Part shown: piece after piece, positions 22,870 to 31,152 of the stretch
Layout: each line of letters begins with the position of its first letter
Position numbering within the stretch: the stretch's first letter is position 1
DNA from: CBDCVN01 sp965223045
GTDB lineage: Bacteria > Deinococcota > Deinococci > Deinococcales > Trueperaceae
Direction of reading: 5' to 3'
NCBI GenBank assembly: GCA_965223045.1
Contig: CBDCVN010000013.1
Span: 5,084,001-5,148,000, forward strand
DNA length: 64,000 nt
Notes under the pieces: generated by a model
The model's input: only the letters and a program-made list of their open reading frames with translations
Told to the model about the DNA's origin: nothing
Databases searched by the model: none
Program-made: the position numbers and the translations under genes

Positions 22870-24279
22870 CTAGTAGCAGACAGCAGCTAAAATAGGTGCC
22901 ATCAAACTTTCAAGTGTTTGCCCTTTTACTAATCCAGCACTTATGAAACTTGCCAAACTCCACAAGCTCTGTGCTTTTGCTACTCGACACCAATGGGAGT
23001 TACTACCTTCAATTTCTACCTTGAGTTGATTTTGAAGCTTTTTTAAGAGGTCCTGATCATGAGGTATGGCTCGCAATAAGCTGTAAACTACGGCAACAAA
23101 GCTAATATGTCTGCATATCGCTTCAATATCCCGTACCTGATACTGGTCCAAACCTTCTGCCTTACCTTCTTCATGATATACTTCAATTGGCCACCTATGG
23201 CGTCTGATTCTTGTTATTCCTGCTGATTGCCATTTTAAGCAATTTGAAATTAATGCATATGGCTCACCCTTCAATTCTTCCTCTCTGTAATTGATAACTA
23301 ATCTTTGCTTCCCAAAATTCTTAACCTTAATCGTGCAACAAAAACTGTAGTACCTTTCTTTCTTTCCCTTGTAGGAAATGGTTATTTTACGGAAAACTGG
23401 CTTCTTCTCCTCACTTAAATTATCGAAATGCTCTTTTTTAAGTCTCTGACTGAAGTCTTTAATTGTTTCTTCTTGCCCATTTACAATTACTTTATCATCT
23501 GCACAAAGTGTTCCTACATAGGGAAGTTTAAGTTCCTTGTCAATGAAACGACAAAAAGGAGCTGCTGTATACCATTTATCAAATACTATAGGCAGTTTCA
23601 TCCTTGGATTACTTTCCTTCCATTTAGATAGCAATCTTTTTGCAATGTGAAACTTGCTTTCATACAAATCTGTGACACCATCTTTGTTTTGATGCCTTCT
23701 CCATAATCTTATCAAGTACTGTCGCCATTTTGCTTCATTAGTCTTTTTCAGTTCTAGCTTACTTTCCTTGATGGGAATACCTAGCTCTGGCAGCCCCTCC
23801 TCTATTTTCTCAAGGTCAGCGGGTTTCCATAATTCAAATTCTACTGGATAGTCAGTTTGATCGTCACTATAGTGTAACCCTACCAAATGGTGCGCCCAAA
23901 CATGGCATCCTTTACTAGAATCATAAAGTTTTGCTATGCCTTTAAAGTGTTTGCCATAATGCTCAAGCAAAGTATCATCTATACTTAACACACCTTTAGG
24001 TTTGAAACGAGTACCTTCCAGACTTGCTAAAAGGTCTAAACGTTTTTGGTTTAGTTTCTCTTCACTAAAAGGGCTTTTGTTTAACAAGCGATTAAGGCTG
24101 CTTTGATCACGGTTCTCAAAAATAATCAAGCGATTAATCCCCTCAACGGTTTTGTTTTCTGAAACAATAAGTCCACTTATATAACGTTTGAACTGTGTCA
24201 TGGCTGAATCAGAGAAAATATCTTTAAAGAAATGTTCATAATGCTTAACAACTTCAGGGTAATCAAGCAGGGGTACCAT
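22870..24279 (-). CDS. IS701-like DDE transposase
   Basis: The 469-residue protein carries the DDE_5/IS701 hallmarks: GVLSIDDTLLEHYGKHF with the first Asp, LYDSSKGCHVWAHHLVGLHY, the second Asp in LPIVFDKWYTA, and the C-terminal Glu region WPIEVYHEEGKAEGLDQYQV with the YREK-like spacing of IS4-type enzymes. ATG at 24277-24279 follows a strong GGAGGTGA, which is sequestered by an upstream complementary sequence (see 24285-24319). The frame appears full length. I could not resolve terminal repeats: a possible pair with AGCAATT near 22756 and 24510 is weak. No CTCGAG is present. Confidence 0.88.
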   Translation of the reverse strand: MVPLLDYPEVVKHYEHFFKDIFSDSAMTQFKRYISGLIVSENKTVEGINRLIIFENRDQSSLNRLLNKSPFSEEKLNQKRLDLLASLEGTRFKPKGVLSIDDTLLEHYGKHFKGIAKLYDSSKGCHVWAHHLVGLHYSDDQTDYPVEFELWKPADLEKIEEGLPELGIPIKESKLELKKTNEAKWRQYLIRLWRRHQNKDGVTDLYESKFHIAKRLLSKWKESNPRMKLPIVFDKWYTAAPFCRFIDKELKLPYVGTLCADDKVIVNGQEETIKDFSQRLKKEHFDNLSEEKKPVFRKITISYKGKKERYYSFCCTIKVKNFGKQRLVINYREEELKGEPYALISNCLKWQSAGITRIRRHRWPIEVYHEEGKAEGLDQYQVRDIEAICRHISFVAVVYSLLRAIPHDQDLLKKLQNQLKVEIEGSNSHWCRVAKAQSLWSLASFISAGLVKGQTLESLMAPILAAVCY

Positions 24280-24284
24280 ATAAT

Positions 24285-24319
24285 CACCTCCACGGTGTGT
24301 TTATACATTTTAGGAGGTG
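24285..24319 (-). promoter_or_regulatory. Hairpin sequestering the transposase ribosome binding site
   Basis: In the minus-strand RNA, CACCTCC (24313-24319 region) can pair perfectly with GGAGGTG (24285-24291), the Shine-Dalgarno of the transposase. Any transcript entering from outside would fold and block translation, whereas one starting inside the stem would not. Confidence 0.5.
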
Positions 24320-24672
24320 TTATTCATAATGTGAAGATTAGTAACAATTTGCTTTATCGGATATTAGCCTATTTTCGTTTTCCTGACATCGCAAAGGCCT
24401 CACTGCAAAAGTTGAGGTAGAGGTAAGCTATTTTAATCATAAGGAACAAGATACGTGTTTTGAGGTAGCTAGAAGACTTATGTTGTTTGGAATAAGCTAT
24501 CCTTGAATGTAATTGCTTTAAATAGAGGCAGGTAAGGATAAATGAAGAATCTCAGATGGCATTAAAGCATTAGAGATCCTTCGCGTAGTTTACTATCGCC
24601 TGCCCTTGTAAGGGCAGGGCTCAGGATGGCATTTCTCGTTTTGATAAGACAAGGATTTAGCTAAATTATATA
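24320..24672. other. Intergenic stretch with dispersed repeat copy
   Basis: No gene is supported. The stretch follows the transposase upstream region and contains the third palindromic repeat copy (24549-24642). The left half has no recognisable feature. Confidence 0.5.
24549..24642 (-). repeat. Dispersed palindromic repeat, copy C
   Basis: Read on the minus strand it contains TGCCATCCTGAG, a GC-rich hairpin CTGCCCTTACAAGGGCAG, then ACGCGAAGGATCTC and TGCCATCTGAGATTC, the same VILS.AKD-type palindromic core as copies at 22268 and 39335 but more diverged. Confidence 0.6.
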
Positions 24673-25485
24673 TTAGGAAAAAAACCTCTCTTTCATACTG
24701 CTAATAAACTGCAGGTCTCCTACACTCTTCCTAAGTTCATAGGCTTGTTCTGCATCTCCTCCTACTAGATAACGAAGTTTATCAGATTCATCAATAGCTG
24801 CTTGATAGATTACCTCAGCAACAAGACTAGCAGGGCTAGCATTTTCTGCCATATTTTCCATAGCTGCTTGAAATTTAACAATGCTCTCATTGTAATCATT
24901 TAATTCAGGATTAGTTGCAAAAACTAGTGAGCGCTCGCCAAAATCAGTGGCAATAGCTCCCGGCTCAATTATTCTAACCTTTAAACCAAGCTCTGCTAAT
25001 TCATATGAAAGTGATTCTGAAAAGCCCTCAACAGCCCACTTGGTACTGTGATACAAACTAATGAAAGGAAAGGTAACAAGTCCACCAATTGAAGAAACAT
25101 TAATAAAAGTACCAGTTTTGTTTGCCCGAAAGTGTGGTAAAAAAGCTCTTGTTACAGCCATAAGTCCAAATAAGTTAGTGTCAAACTGGCGTTTGATTTG
25201 TTCTTCCGAAGCAGCCTCAAAAGCTCCAACAAGGCCGTACCCTGCATTATTTAAAACAACATTTATACCACCAAAATCTTTTAGGATGTTGTCTCTAGCC
25301 TCACTAATACTATTTTCATCAGTTACATCTAAATGATAAAGCTTAACATTTTGAACTTGAGGTAACTCGGTTTCCTTCTCTGGTTTGCGCATAGTGGCAG
25401 CAACTTGCCAGCCTTGCTCAGCAAAATATTTAGCTGTAGCTTTACCAATCCCTGATGATGCTCCTGTAATAACTATAGTTTTCAC
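24673..25485 (-). CDS. Short-chain dehydrogenase/reductase
   Basis: The 270-residue protein is a classical SDR: cofactor loop VITGASSGIGKATA at the N terminus, NNAGYGLVGAFE, catalytic Ser in INVSSIGG, and YHSTKWAVEGF providing Tyr and Lys. It should reduce or oxidise a small carbonyl/alcohol with NAD(P). I start at GTG 25483-25485, which has AAAGGA 6 nt upstream and opens directly into the first strand; ATG at 25500 or 25524 would add up to 13 residues, the latter overlapping a palindrome. It lies downstream of the TetR gene on the same strand, which suggests that the regulator controls it. Confidence 0.85.
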   Translation of the reverse strand: MKTIVITGASSGIGKATAKYFAEQGWQVAATMRKPEKETELPQVQNVKLYHLDVTDENSISEARDNILKDFGGINVVLNNAGYGLVGAFEAASEEQIKRQFDTNLFGLMAVTRAFLPHFRANKTGTFINVSSIGGLVTFPFISLYHSTKWAVEGFSESLSYELAELGLKVRIIEPGAIATDFGERSLVFATNPELNDYNESIVKFQAAMENMAENASPASLVAEVIYQAAIDESDKLRYLVGGDAEQAYELRKSVGDLQFISSMKERFFS

Positions 25486-25511
25486 AATTTTTCCTTTCAT
25501 ATTTCTTTTGT

Positions 25512-25525
25512 AATGAATATTCATT
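25512..25525. promoter_or_regulatory. Palindrome upstream of the SDR gene
   Basis: AATGAATATTCATT is a perfect 14-bp palindrome between the TetR and SDR genes. Its half site TGAA resembles the palindrome in front of the TetR gene, so it may be a second operator. Confidence 0.45.
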
Positions 25526-25544
25526 CCTCTAGCTTAAAAAAAAT

Positions 25545-26099
25545 TTATGCTGTCATAATCTCCCAGCACATTTCTAAAACCTGTTCAACACACTCTTCAT
25601 CTAACTCTGTAGGATTTTTCTTAGTTAGTTGAAGAAGGCCACCATAAATAAAATTAATTGTGAGTTCAGGACCTAGGTTTCTTGTCAGTGATTTTTCCTC
25701 CATCTCCTTTACAAAAAGGTCATAACTTTTTTGCTGCATTTGCTTATCAATAGCTTCTTTTACCTCCCTTTTCACGTAGGGTGAGGTTTTTAGGTAATCA
25801 AAGAGGGCTGTGCGTTCAGGGTTTTTTAGGAAGAACTCGAGCACATTTCGCCAAAAGGCAAAAAACCGCTCCTTCATTTTGCCATCCCCACCCTTATCCC
25901 TAAACACAACAATACTTATGTCTTTGACTAACTCCTCGTAAACAGCAGTAACCAATGCCTCTTTATCTTCAAAATAACGATAAATGGTGCCTGCACCTAC
26001 TCCTGATCTCTCAGCAATTAAAGACACAGGTGTAGACTGTAAACCACGTTCTGTGATTAGTTTAGCAGTAGCTGTGAGAATGGCCTGACGTTTGTCCAT
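25545..26099 (-). CDS. TetR-family transcriptional repressor
   Basis: The 184-residue protein begins with a TetR DNA-binding domain (about 5-50: ILTATAKLITERG, IAERSGVGAGTIYRYF, DKEALVTAVY) followed by a helical ligand-binding domain with a C-terminal TetR_C-like segment LTINFIYGGLLQL. It probably represses itself and the downstream SDR gene until a small molecule binds. ATG at 26097-26099 starts directly at the HTH domain. Palindromes lie upstream at 26115-26132 and between the two genes at 25512-25525. Confidence 0.88.
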   Translation of the reverse strand: MDKRQAILTATAKLITERGLQSTPVSLIAERSGVGAGTIYRYFEDKEALVTAVYEELVKDISIVVFRDKGGDGKMKERFFAFWRNVLEFFLKNPERTALFDYLKTSPYVKREVKEAIDKQMQQKSYDLFVKEMEEKSLTRNLGPELTINFIYGGLLQLTKKNPTELDEECVEQVLEMCWEIMTA

Positions 26100-26114
26100 A
26101 AAAACTTAAAACAG

Positions 26115-26132
26115 AGTGAACGTTCATTCACT
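26115..26132. promoter_or_regulatory. Probable TetR operator
   Basis: AGTGAACGTTCATTCACT contains 6-bp inverted arms AGTGAA/TTCACT and a perfect internal palindrome TGAACGTTCA, 16 bp upstream of the TetR start codon. Confidence 0.6.
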
Positions 26133-26184
26133 TTTGTTAGTTTAAAATTATTAACTTTGTTTTGTCAAGCTAACTTACCTTAAG

Positions 26185-27141
26185 CTAACCTACAGGAAGC
26201 TTATTCACTAAATCTACAAACTCTCTAAAGGTTTCATCACTTTCAGCAAAACCTGCTGAAAAACTAAGGCGGTTGAGAACTTTTCTATCACCTTTTAGCA
26301 AAGTAAAAAGCAAAGTAATAGCTTGTGGAAGAGTATTTAATTTGCCCTTGGGTATAAATACAAAAAGTTGAAGGTTACAACCCCTATTTTTTGTAGGACG
26401 TCCAGTAAAGAGCACTTGAAAATCAAAGGGTTTTTGAAAGCTTAACCAAGCAATATTGCCACCTAGAGTAAGAAATTCCATCTCAGCATCCTGTTTTTGA
26501 GTACTAGTCAATTGCTGCATACGCTTGCTTTTGGGTTTCCCTCGTAATTTGAGGCGTAAGCTATGTTTACTAGGACGTTCAAGAGTTGGTTGCTCTGTAA
26601 ATTGAAAGTTATGTAGAGTCTCAAAATGCCTAAGGTCAAGATTGTTACCTATAACTATATGGGGATGGTTGTTTATATGTTGACTAGGTAGCCAAAGAGT
26701 AGTGTATCTCTTGTTTTCTGGTAGCTGGGGGAAATTTATAATAGGTATACGGCCATTAAAAAACCAAATAAATCCCCACTTCTCTAAAATGGGATAGCTT
26801 TTAGTATGACGCTTGGGAGTGGCAATATTGGGAGCATAGCTGCACTTTCCCTCAGTATCAAAACGCCAGTGATGAAAAGGGCATTCTAGTTCTCTACCTT
26901 TAACCTTTCCTTGTCCTAAATCGGCACCTAGATGTGGACAATGGGCATCAAAGGCATGAACTTTCCCTAGTTCATCACGGTAAACAGCTAACTTACGCCC
27001 TAATCGCTCAAAGCTTTTCACTTGTTTTTTTCGTAATCTTTTTGAGTGAGCAAGTAGATACCAGCTTTGTGAAAAAACTTCAAAGTTGTTAAATACGCTC
27101 ATGTGAGGGGTTGTTGTAGGCTTACTTTTAATTACTGCCAT
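26185..27141 (-). CDS. Rieske-type ring-hydroxylating oxygenase
   Basis: The 318-residue protein has a Rieske [2Fe-2S] site CPHLGADLGQG...CPFHHW (C-x-H and C-x2-H, about residues 68-91) and downstream the mononuclear iron motif NNLDLRHFETLH (about 184-195), matching N-x2-D-x2-H-x4-H of oxygenase alpha subunits. It probably hydroxylates or demethylates a hydrophobic substrate with electrons from a separate reductase, which is not encoded here. The gene starts 17 nt after the leuS stop on the same strand, so it is probably expressed with leuS. The N-terminal 13 residues may be extra, with an alternative start at MSVFNN. Confidence 0.82.
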   Translation of the reverse strand: MAVIKSKPTTTPHMSVFNNFEVFSQSWYLLAHSKRLRKKQVKSFERLGRKLAVYRDELGKVHAFDAHCPHLGADLGQGKVKGRELECPFHHWRFDTEGKCSYAPNIATPKRHTKSYPILEKWGFIWFFNGRIPIINFPQLPENKRYTTLWLPSQHINNHPHIVIGNNLDLRHFETLHNFQFTEQPTLERPSKHSLRLKLRGKPKSKRMQQLTSTQKQDAEMEFLTLGGNIAWLSFQKPFDFQVLFTGRPTKNRGCNLQLFVFIPKGKLNTLPQAITLLFTLLKGDRKVLNRLSFSAGFAESDETFREFVDLVNKLPVG

Positions 27142-27158
27142 AATCTAACCATATATCA

Positions 27159-29765
27159 CTAGCTACACACAATATTAACTAGTTTATTAGGTACAAAAAC
27201 CTCACGTTTAACCTCTTTACCCTCAATATACTTGACTACATTTTCATCAGACTTGGCTACTTCTAAAATCTGTTCCTGAGTAGCATTGCTAGCAACAACT
27301 ATTTGAGACCTAACTTTACCATTAATTTGCACTACTATATTGATAGTGTCTTTAATTAAAGCATCCACATCATATTCAGGCCATTTTTGTAAATGAACAG
27401 ATGTTTTGTGTCCTATACGTTGCCATAATTCTTCGGCTATGTGTGGAGTAAAAGGTGCTAGCATGGTCACCATCATCTTACAGGCTTCTTGCCACTGATC
27501 TGTTTTGATAATAGAGCTATTTTTTACCTTTTGCATAACATTTAGCAAAGTCATAAGCTCAGCTATAGCAGTATTAAATTGGAAGTTCTCCAAATCCTCG
27601 CTAATTTCTTTTATAGCGTTGTGAGTAGCATAATTCAATTCTTTTAGACTCTCTTCCTCTTTTTGTAGTTGTTCAGGATCTTGTGCAGCAAAAGTTTCCT
27701 GGTTCTCCTTCTTGTTGTTCTTAGTCCGTGTTTGTCTCCAAAGCCTCTTAAAAAACCCCTTATTTTGAGCAATTACCTTTTCATCTAACTCCTCTTTAGC
27801 TTCATCCAAAATAATGTGCCAAGAGCGGTTTAGAAACCTAACAATACCTTCTATGCCTCTAGGATTCCACGGTCCTCCTTGGTCCCAAGGACCTATAAAC
27901 ATAAGATAAGCCCTCACAGCATCTGCACCATACTCTGCTACTAAATCATCAGGGTTTACCACATTACCTCGAGACTTAGACATTTTCTCATTGTCTTCCC
28001 CTAAGATAATTCCTTGATTCCGTAATTTACTAAATGGCTCACTGACATTTGTTAAGCCCAAATCACGCATAACTTTGGTAAAAAAGCGAGCATAAAGCAA
28101 GTGCAAAATAGCATGTTCTATACCACCAGTGTACTGTTCTACAGGCATCCACTTCTTGGCTAAATCTTTATCGAAAGGTCCATTGTCTTTATTTGGTGAG
28201 AGATAGCGAAACCAATACCAAGAAGAATCAATAAAAGTATCCATGGTGTCGGTGTCCCGTTTAGCATCATGACCACAGTTAGGACAAGTAGCACTTAAGA
28301 AGTCTTTATGAAGCCTCAAAGGGGATTCACCTGTAGGCATAAACTCTACATCTTCTGGTAAAACAACAGGTAAATCATCTTCTGCTACAGCTACAGTGCC
28401 GCAATTACGACAGTAAATTATGGGTATAGGAGTACCCCAATAACGTTGTCTAGAAATAAGCCAATCATGAAGGCGATAAGTGATTTGTTTTTTACCTATA
28501 CTCTTTTCTTCCAAATAAGCAATGACTTTGGTAATGCCTTCAGTATTACCTTCTTTACCAACAGGAGTACCATCAAAATGATCTGAATTGACCATGACCC
28601 CATCACCAACGTAAGCCTCGCTCATTATGCTGGCATCTAAAGAGGTATTTTCAGGTTGAATAACTACTCTTATAGGTAATTTAAACTTGTAGGCAAACTC
28701 AAAATCACGCTCGTCATGAGCAGGTACTGCCATGATTGCTCCGGTACCGTAGCCCATCAAAACATAATCTGCTATCCAAATAGGAATTTTTTCGTTATTG
28801 ACAGGATTAGTAGCATGAGCACCTATAAATACCCCTGTTTTTTCTCTACCTTCTGCTTGCCTGTCAATCTCACTTTTGTGTTTAGTTTCTTGTAGATAAG
28901 CGGCCACCTTATTTTTGCGATCAGCAGTAGTTAGTTTTTCTACTAAAGGGTGCTCAGGGGCTAGGACCATAAAGGTTGCACCCCACAAGGTATCAGGGCG
29001 AGTGGTAAATACAGTAATGTCACCTGCATCTGTTTTAAAAGCTACTTCTGCACCCTCACTACGACCAATCCAGTTAGTTTGCATTAACCTAACTTTGTCA
29101 GGCCAATCTAAGTTACTAAAGTCCAGAAGTTCATCAGCGTAGTTAGTAATTTTTAAGTACCATTGTTCTAAATCTTTTTTAGTAACGGGGGTTCCACAGC
29201 GATCGCATACTCGAGCTTCACTAACTACTTGCTCTCGGGCTAAAGTAGTATTACAGCTAGGACACCAATCTACTGGGGACCACTTTTTATAAGCCAAACC
29301 CTGCTTGTAAAATTGCAAGAACAGCCATTGATTCCACTTATAGTACTCAGGATCAGAGGTGATAACTTTTTTAGACCAGTCAAACATAGCCCCCATTTGG
29401 CTAAACTGTTGAGTCATCCTTTCAATATTGTCATATGTCCACTTTTTAGGGTGAATTTTGCGCTTAATAGCAGCGTTCTCTGCTGGCAAACCAAAGGCAT
29501 CAAAGCCCATAGGGAAAAGTACATTATAGCCTTTCATGCGACGGTAGCGAGCTGCGGCATCAGCAGGAGCTTCTGCATACCAGTGACCAGCGTGTAAATC
29601 ACCTGATGGATAAGGATACATAGTAAGAAAGTAATACTTGGGCTTACTATCGTCATTTAGGTCAATTTCATAAAGCTTGTCCTCTTGCCATTTTTGTTGC
29701 CATCTTTGTTCAATTTCATGTGGATTGTATTTGCTGGACCTGTATATATTTTCTGCTGAATCCAT
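27159..29765 (-). CDS. leuS: Leucyl-tRNA synthetase
   Basis: The 868-residue protein is a complete bacterial class Ia synthetase charging tRNA-Leu. Signature sequences are the HIGH motif as PYPSGDLHAGHW, two zinc-knuckle CxxC pairs (WCPSC/CDRCG and CRNC/CPNCGHD), the CP1 editing domain with TTRPDTLWG and GYGTGAIMAVPAHDERD, KMSKSRGNVV and an anticodon-binding domain with WPEYD. A lysine-rich insertion (FKRLWRQTRTKNNKK and neighbours, about 685-720) precedes the anticodon domain and looks lineage-specific. ATG at 29763-29765 follows AAGGAG. No T-box leader was found upstream. Confidence 0.97.
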   Translation of the reverse strand: MDSAENIYRSSKYNPHEIEQRWQQKWQEDKLYEIDLNDDSKPKYYFLTMYPYPSGDLHAGHWYAEAPADAAARYRRMKGYNVLFPMGFDAFGLPAENAAIKRKIHPKKWTYDNIERMTQQFSQMGAMFDWSKKVITSDPEYYKWNQWLFLQFYKQGLAYKKWSPVDWCPSCNTTLAREQVVSEARVCDRCGTPVTKKDLEQWYLKITNYADELLDFSNLDWPDKVRLMQTNWIGRSEGAEVAFKTDAGDITVFTTRPDTLWGATFMVLAPEHPLVEKLTTADRKNKVAAYLQETKHKSEIDRQAEGREKTGVFIGAHATNPVNNEKIPIWIADYVLMGYGTGAIMAVPAHDERDFEFAYKFKLPIRVVIQPENTSLDASIMSEAYVGDGVMVNSDHFDGTPVGKEGNTEGITKVIAYLEEKSIGKKQITYRLHDWLISRQRYWGTPIPIIYCRNCGTVAVAEDDLPVVLPEDVEFMPTGESPLRLHKDFLSATCPNCGHDAKRDTDTMDTFIDSSWYWFRYLSPNKDNGPFDKDLAKKWMPVEQYTGGIEHAILHLLYARFFTKVMRDLGLTNVSEPFSKLRNQGIILGEDNEKMSKSRGNVVNPDDLVAEYGADAVRAYLMFIGPWDQGGPWNPRGIEGIVRFLNRSWHIILDEAKEELDEKVIAQNKGFFKRLWRQTRTKNNKKENQETFAAQDPEQLQKEEESLKELNYATHNAIKEISEDLENFQFNTAIAELMTLLNVMQKVKNSSIIKTDQWQEACKMMVTMLAPFTPHIAEELWQRIGHKTSVHLQKWPEYDVDALIKDTINIVVQINGKVRSQIVVASNATQEQILEVAKSDENVVKYIEGKEVKREVFVPNKLVNIVCS

Positions 29766-29976
29766 AAATAACTCCTTGACTAAAGGTTTTTAGTAATCAA
29801 AATAAAACCACTATCCACAGTGTAATGGTTAAAGGTCTAAATTAACAAGAATGGTGTATTCTTCTAAAGCATTTATTTATTCTTAATAGAACTTGCTCTG
29901 ATTATCAATACCCTAACTCCAATCAAATATTAATAGGCATTGTGACTCTGTTACTTATCCACTAATAGAAATAAGC

Positions 29977-29996
29977 GCACCTACCGAAGTAGGTGC
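29977..29996. terminator. Stable hairpin 1
   Basis: GCACCTAC (29977-29984) and GTAGGTGC (29989-29996) close a CGAA tetraloop, flanked by AAGC and TTGG. It may end a short transcript or be part of a small RNA. Confidence 0.5.
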
Positions 29997-30040
29997 TTGG
30001 AGGGGGAGTTGATTTATCCTACTTATTATTATCTATAAGT

Positions 30041-30091
30041 GTTAATATGCTGTTAAGCCACTAAATATTAGAGCGCCTGCCAAAACAGGCG
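30041..30091. promoter_or_regulatory. GTTAAT/GTTAAG pair followed by hairpin 2
   Basis: GTTAAT (30041-30046) and GTTAAG (30052-30057) keep the 11-bp period seen upstream of three secreted-protein genes. Hairpin CGCCTG-CCAAAA-CAGGCG (30074-30091) plus TTT follows. No gene starts directly behind, so the arrangement might control a small RNA. Confidence 0.35.
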
Positions 30092-30524
30092 TTTAAGTGA
30101 AGTGACTTTAGTTGCTCTGTAGAAGCTTGTGGCTTTGTTGTCTATGGTGTTCATTACAATTAGCCAATCTATGTTTTTTCCATTTACTTGCGTACCGGTA
30201 AAATGAAGAAGAAAATCGAAAAGTTGTCCACTATTTAACTCTTTATTCTTCTAATAATTGTTCCCTGCCTACATGCAGCCTCTAAACATTGGTCACTGTA
30301 AATTTTATCTAATCACATAATACCTAGACATGAACGTGTTCAACACGGACTCTACTATTTAGAATATGTTCAACAATATATGCCTTTGTAAAGATGTGTG
30401 CAGGAGTAATTTACCCCTCAAGATTATAAATGTTTCAGACAGGTTAAGGTATTATTTGACGGTTGTGCAAAGAAACCACATATTCTTTACCTATAAACTC
30501 TCCCTGATTTATAAACACTTCTTT

Positions 30525-30582
30525 GTTAAGAGTTCGTTAAGGGCAGCTGGCTAAATTGTTTATCAGGATGATTAATCATTCT
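30525..30582 (+). promoter_or_regulatory. GTTAAG direct repeat and palindrome upstream of small secreted gene
   Basis: GTTAAG at 30525-30530 and 30536-30541 (11-bp period), then TTTATC as a possible -10, then AGGATG-ATTAAT-CATTCT (30565-30582). From the repeat through the palindrome it aligns with the region upstream of the gene at 19441, including TATCAGGATGATTAA. Confidence 0.6.
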
Positions 30583-30611
30583 AAACCACAAGTTTGAAAG
30601 GAATTAAAACA

Positions 30612-30899
30612 ATGAGTAAGAATTTAAAAGTAATTTTATTTGGAGCCCTAGCACTCTTGATCCTAAGCGCACCTCTTAATGTTGTTCTTGCAGGGGACAG
30701 TTATAGTCCTGTAGTCAATAAACAACCGGATGGCACTTATACTGCTGGTGCCAAAAACAATACTGTGATGGGATATGTAGCTGCTGATGGAACATATGAA
30801 ACAAGAAAAGAAGCAAAAAAAGCAGCTAAGGCATTAGTCAAAGAATTAGAAAGTGTCATATATAACCCTGCATGTGATGATCCTACATTTGATTGTTAA
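30612..30899 (+). CDS. Small secreted protein, unrecognised
   Basis: ATG at 30612 follows GAAAGGA; the 95-residue product has a signal peptide (about 1-26, cut after VVLAG) and a short mature region with a lysine/alanine helix (TRKEAKKAAKALVKELES) and two cysteines close to the C terminus (NPACDDPTFDC). The family is not recognised. The leader shares its regulatory layout with the genes at 14807 and 19441. A hairpin at 30929-30964 probably terminates it. Confidence 0.65.
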   Translation: MSKNLKVILFGALALLILSAPLNVVLAGDSYSPVVNKQPDGTYTAGAKNNTVMGYVAADGTYETRKEAKKAAKALVKELESVIYNPACDDPTFDC

Positions 30900-30928
30900 A
30901 AACAACCACACCACCTTTTAAATTCACC

Positions 30929-30964
30929 TTTACCCCAACTTCTATGAGAGGTTGGGTGGGGTAA
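30929..30964 (+). terminator. Hairpin after small secreted gene
   Basis: ACCCCAAC and GTTGGGTGGGGT pair with one bulge around a 10-11 nt loop, about 30 bp behind the stop codon; no T run follows. Confidence 0.45.
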
Positions 30965-31152
30965 GTAAAAGCTGTAGTGGTTACTATCTATACTTTAAAC
31001 GGCTTAGTTTTGGACATTTACTCTTAAGATTTTTTAGGTGTACAGTGCGTGATATCCATCAAGAATCCCTCTATACAAAATGTTCAGTTTTAACCCGTTT
31101 TTAGTATAATCTATGGTTCATATAGCAAAAATTAATAGGATTTTGAATTCCT

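Larger units (their letters stand above)
29766..30611. other. 845-bp intergenic region with hairpins and regulatory repeats
   Basis: No gene is supported. It holds the leuS leader, two similar hairpins (29977-29996, 30074-30091), a GTTAAT/GTTAAG pair with 11-bp period (30041-30057) and the promoter region of the small secreted gene at 30612. A 62-codon frame at 30366-30554 is not convincing. Confidence 0.5.

Noticed and set aside
22750..24525. Terminal inverted repeats of the IS701-like element (AGCAATT at both sides)
   Set aside because: Only about 11 bp agree and no flanking target duplication fits, so borders were left open.
29766..30000. T-box leader for leuS
   Set aside because: No T-box consensus or antiterminator structure was found in the expected orientation; the hairpins lie too far upstream.
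30366..30554. 62-codon frame upstream of the small secreted gene
   Set aside because: No ribosome binding site, no recognisable signal, and it overlaps the shared regulatory region.
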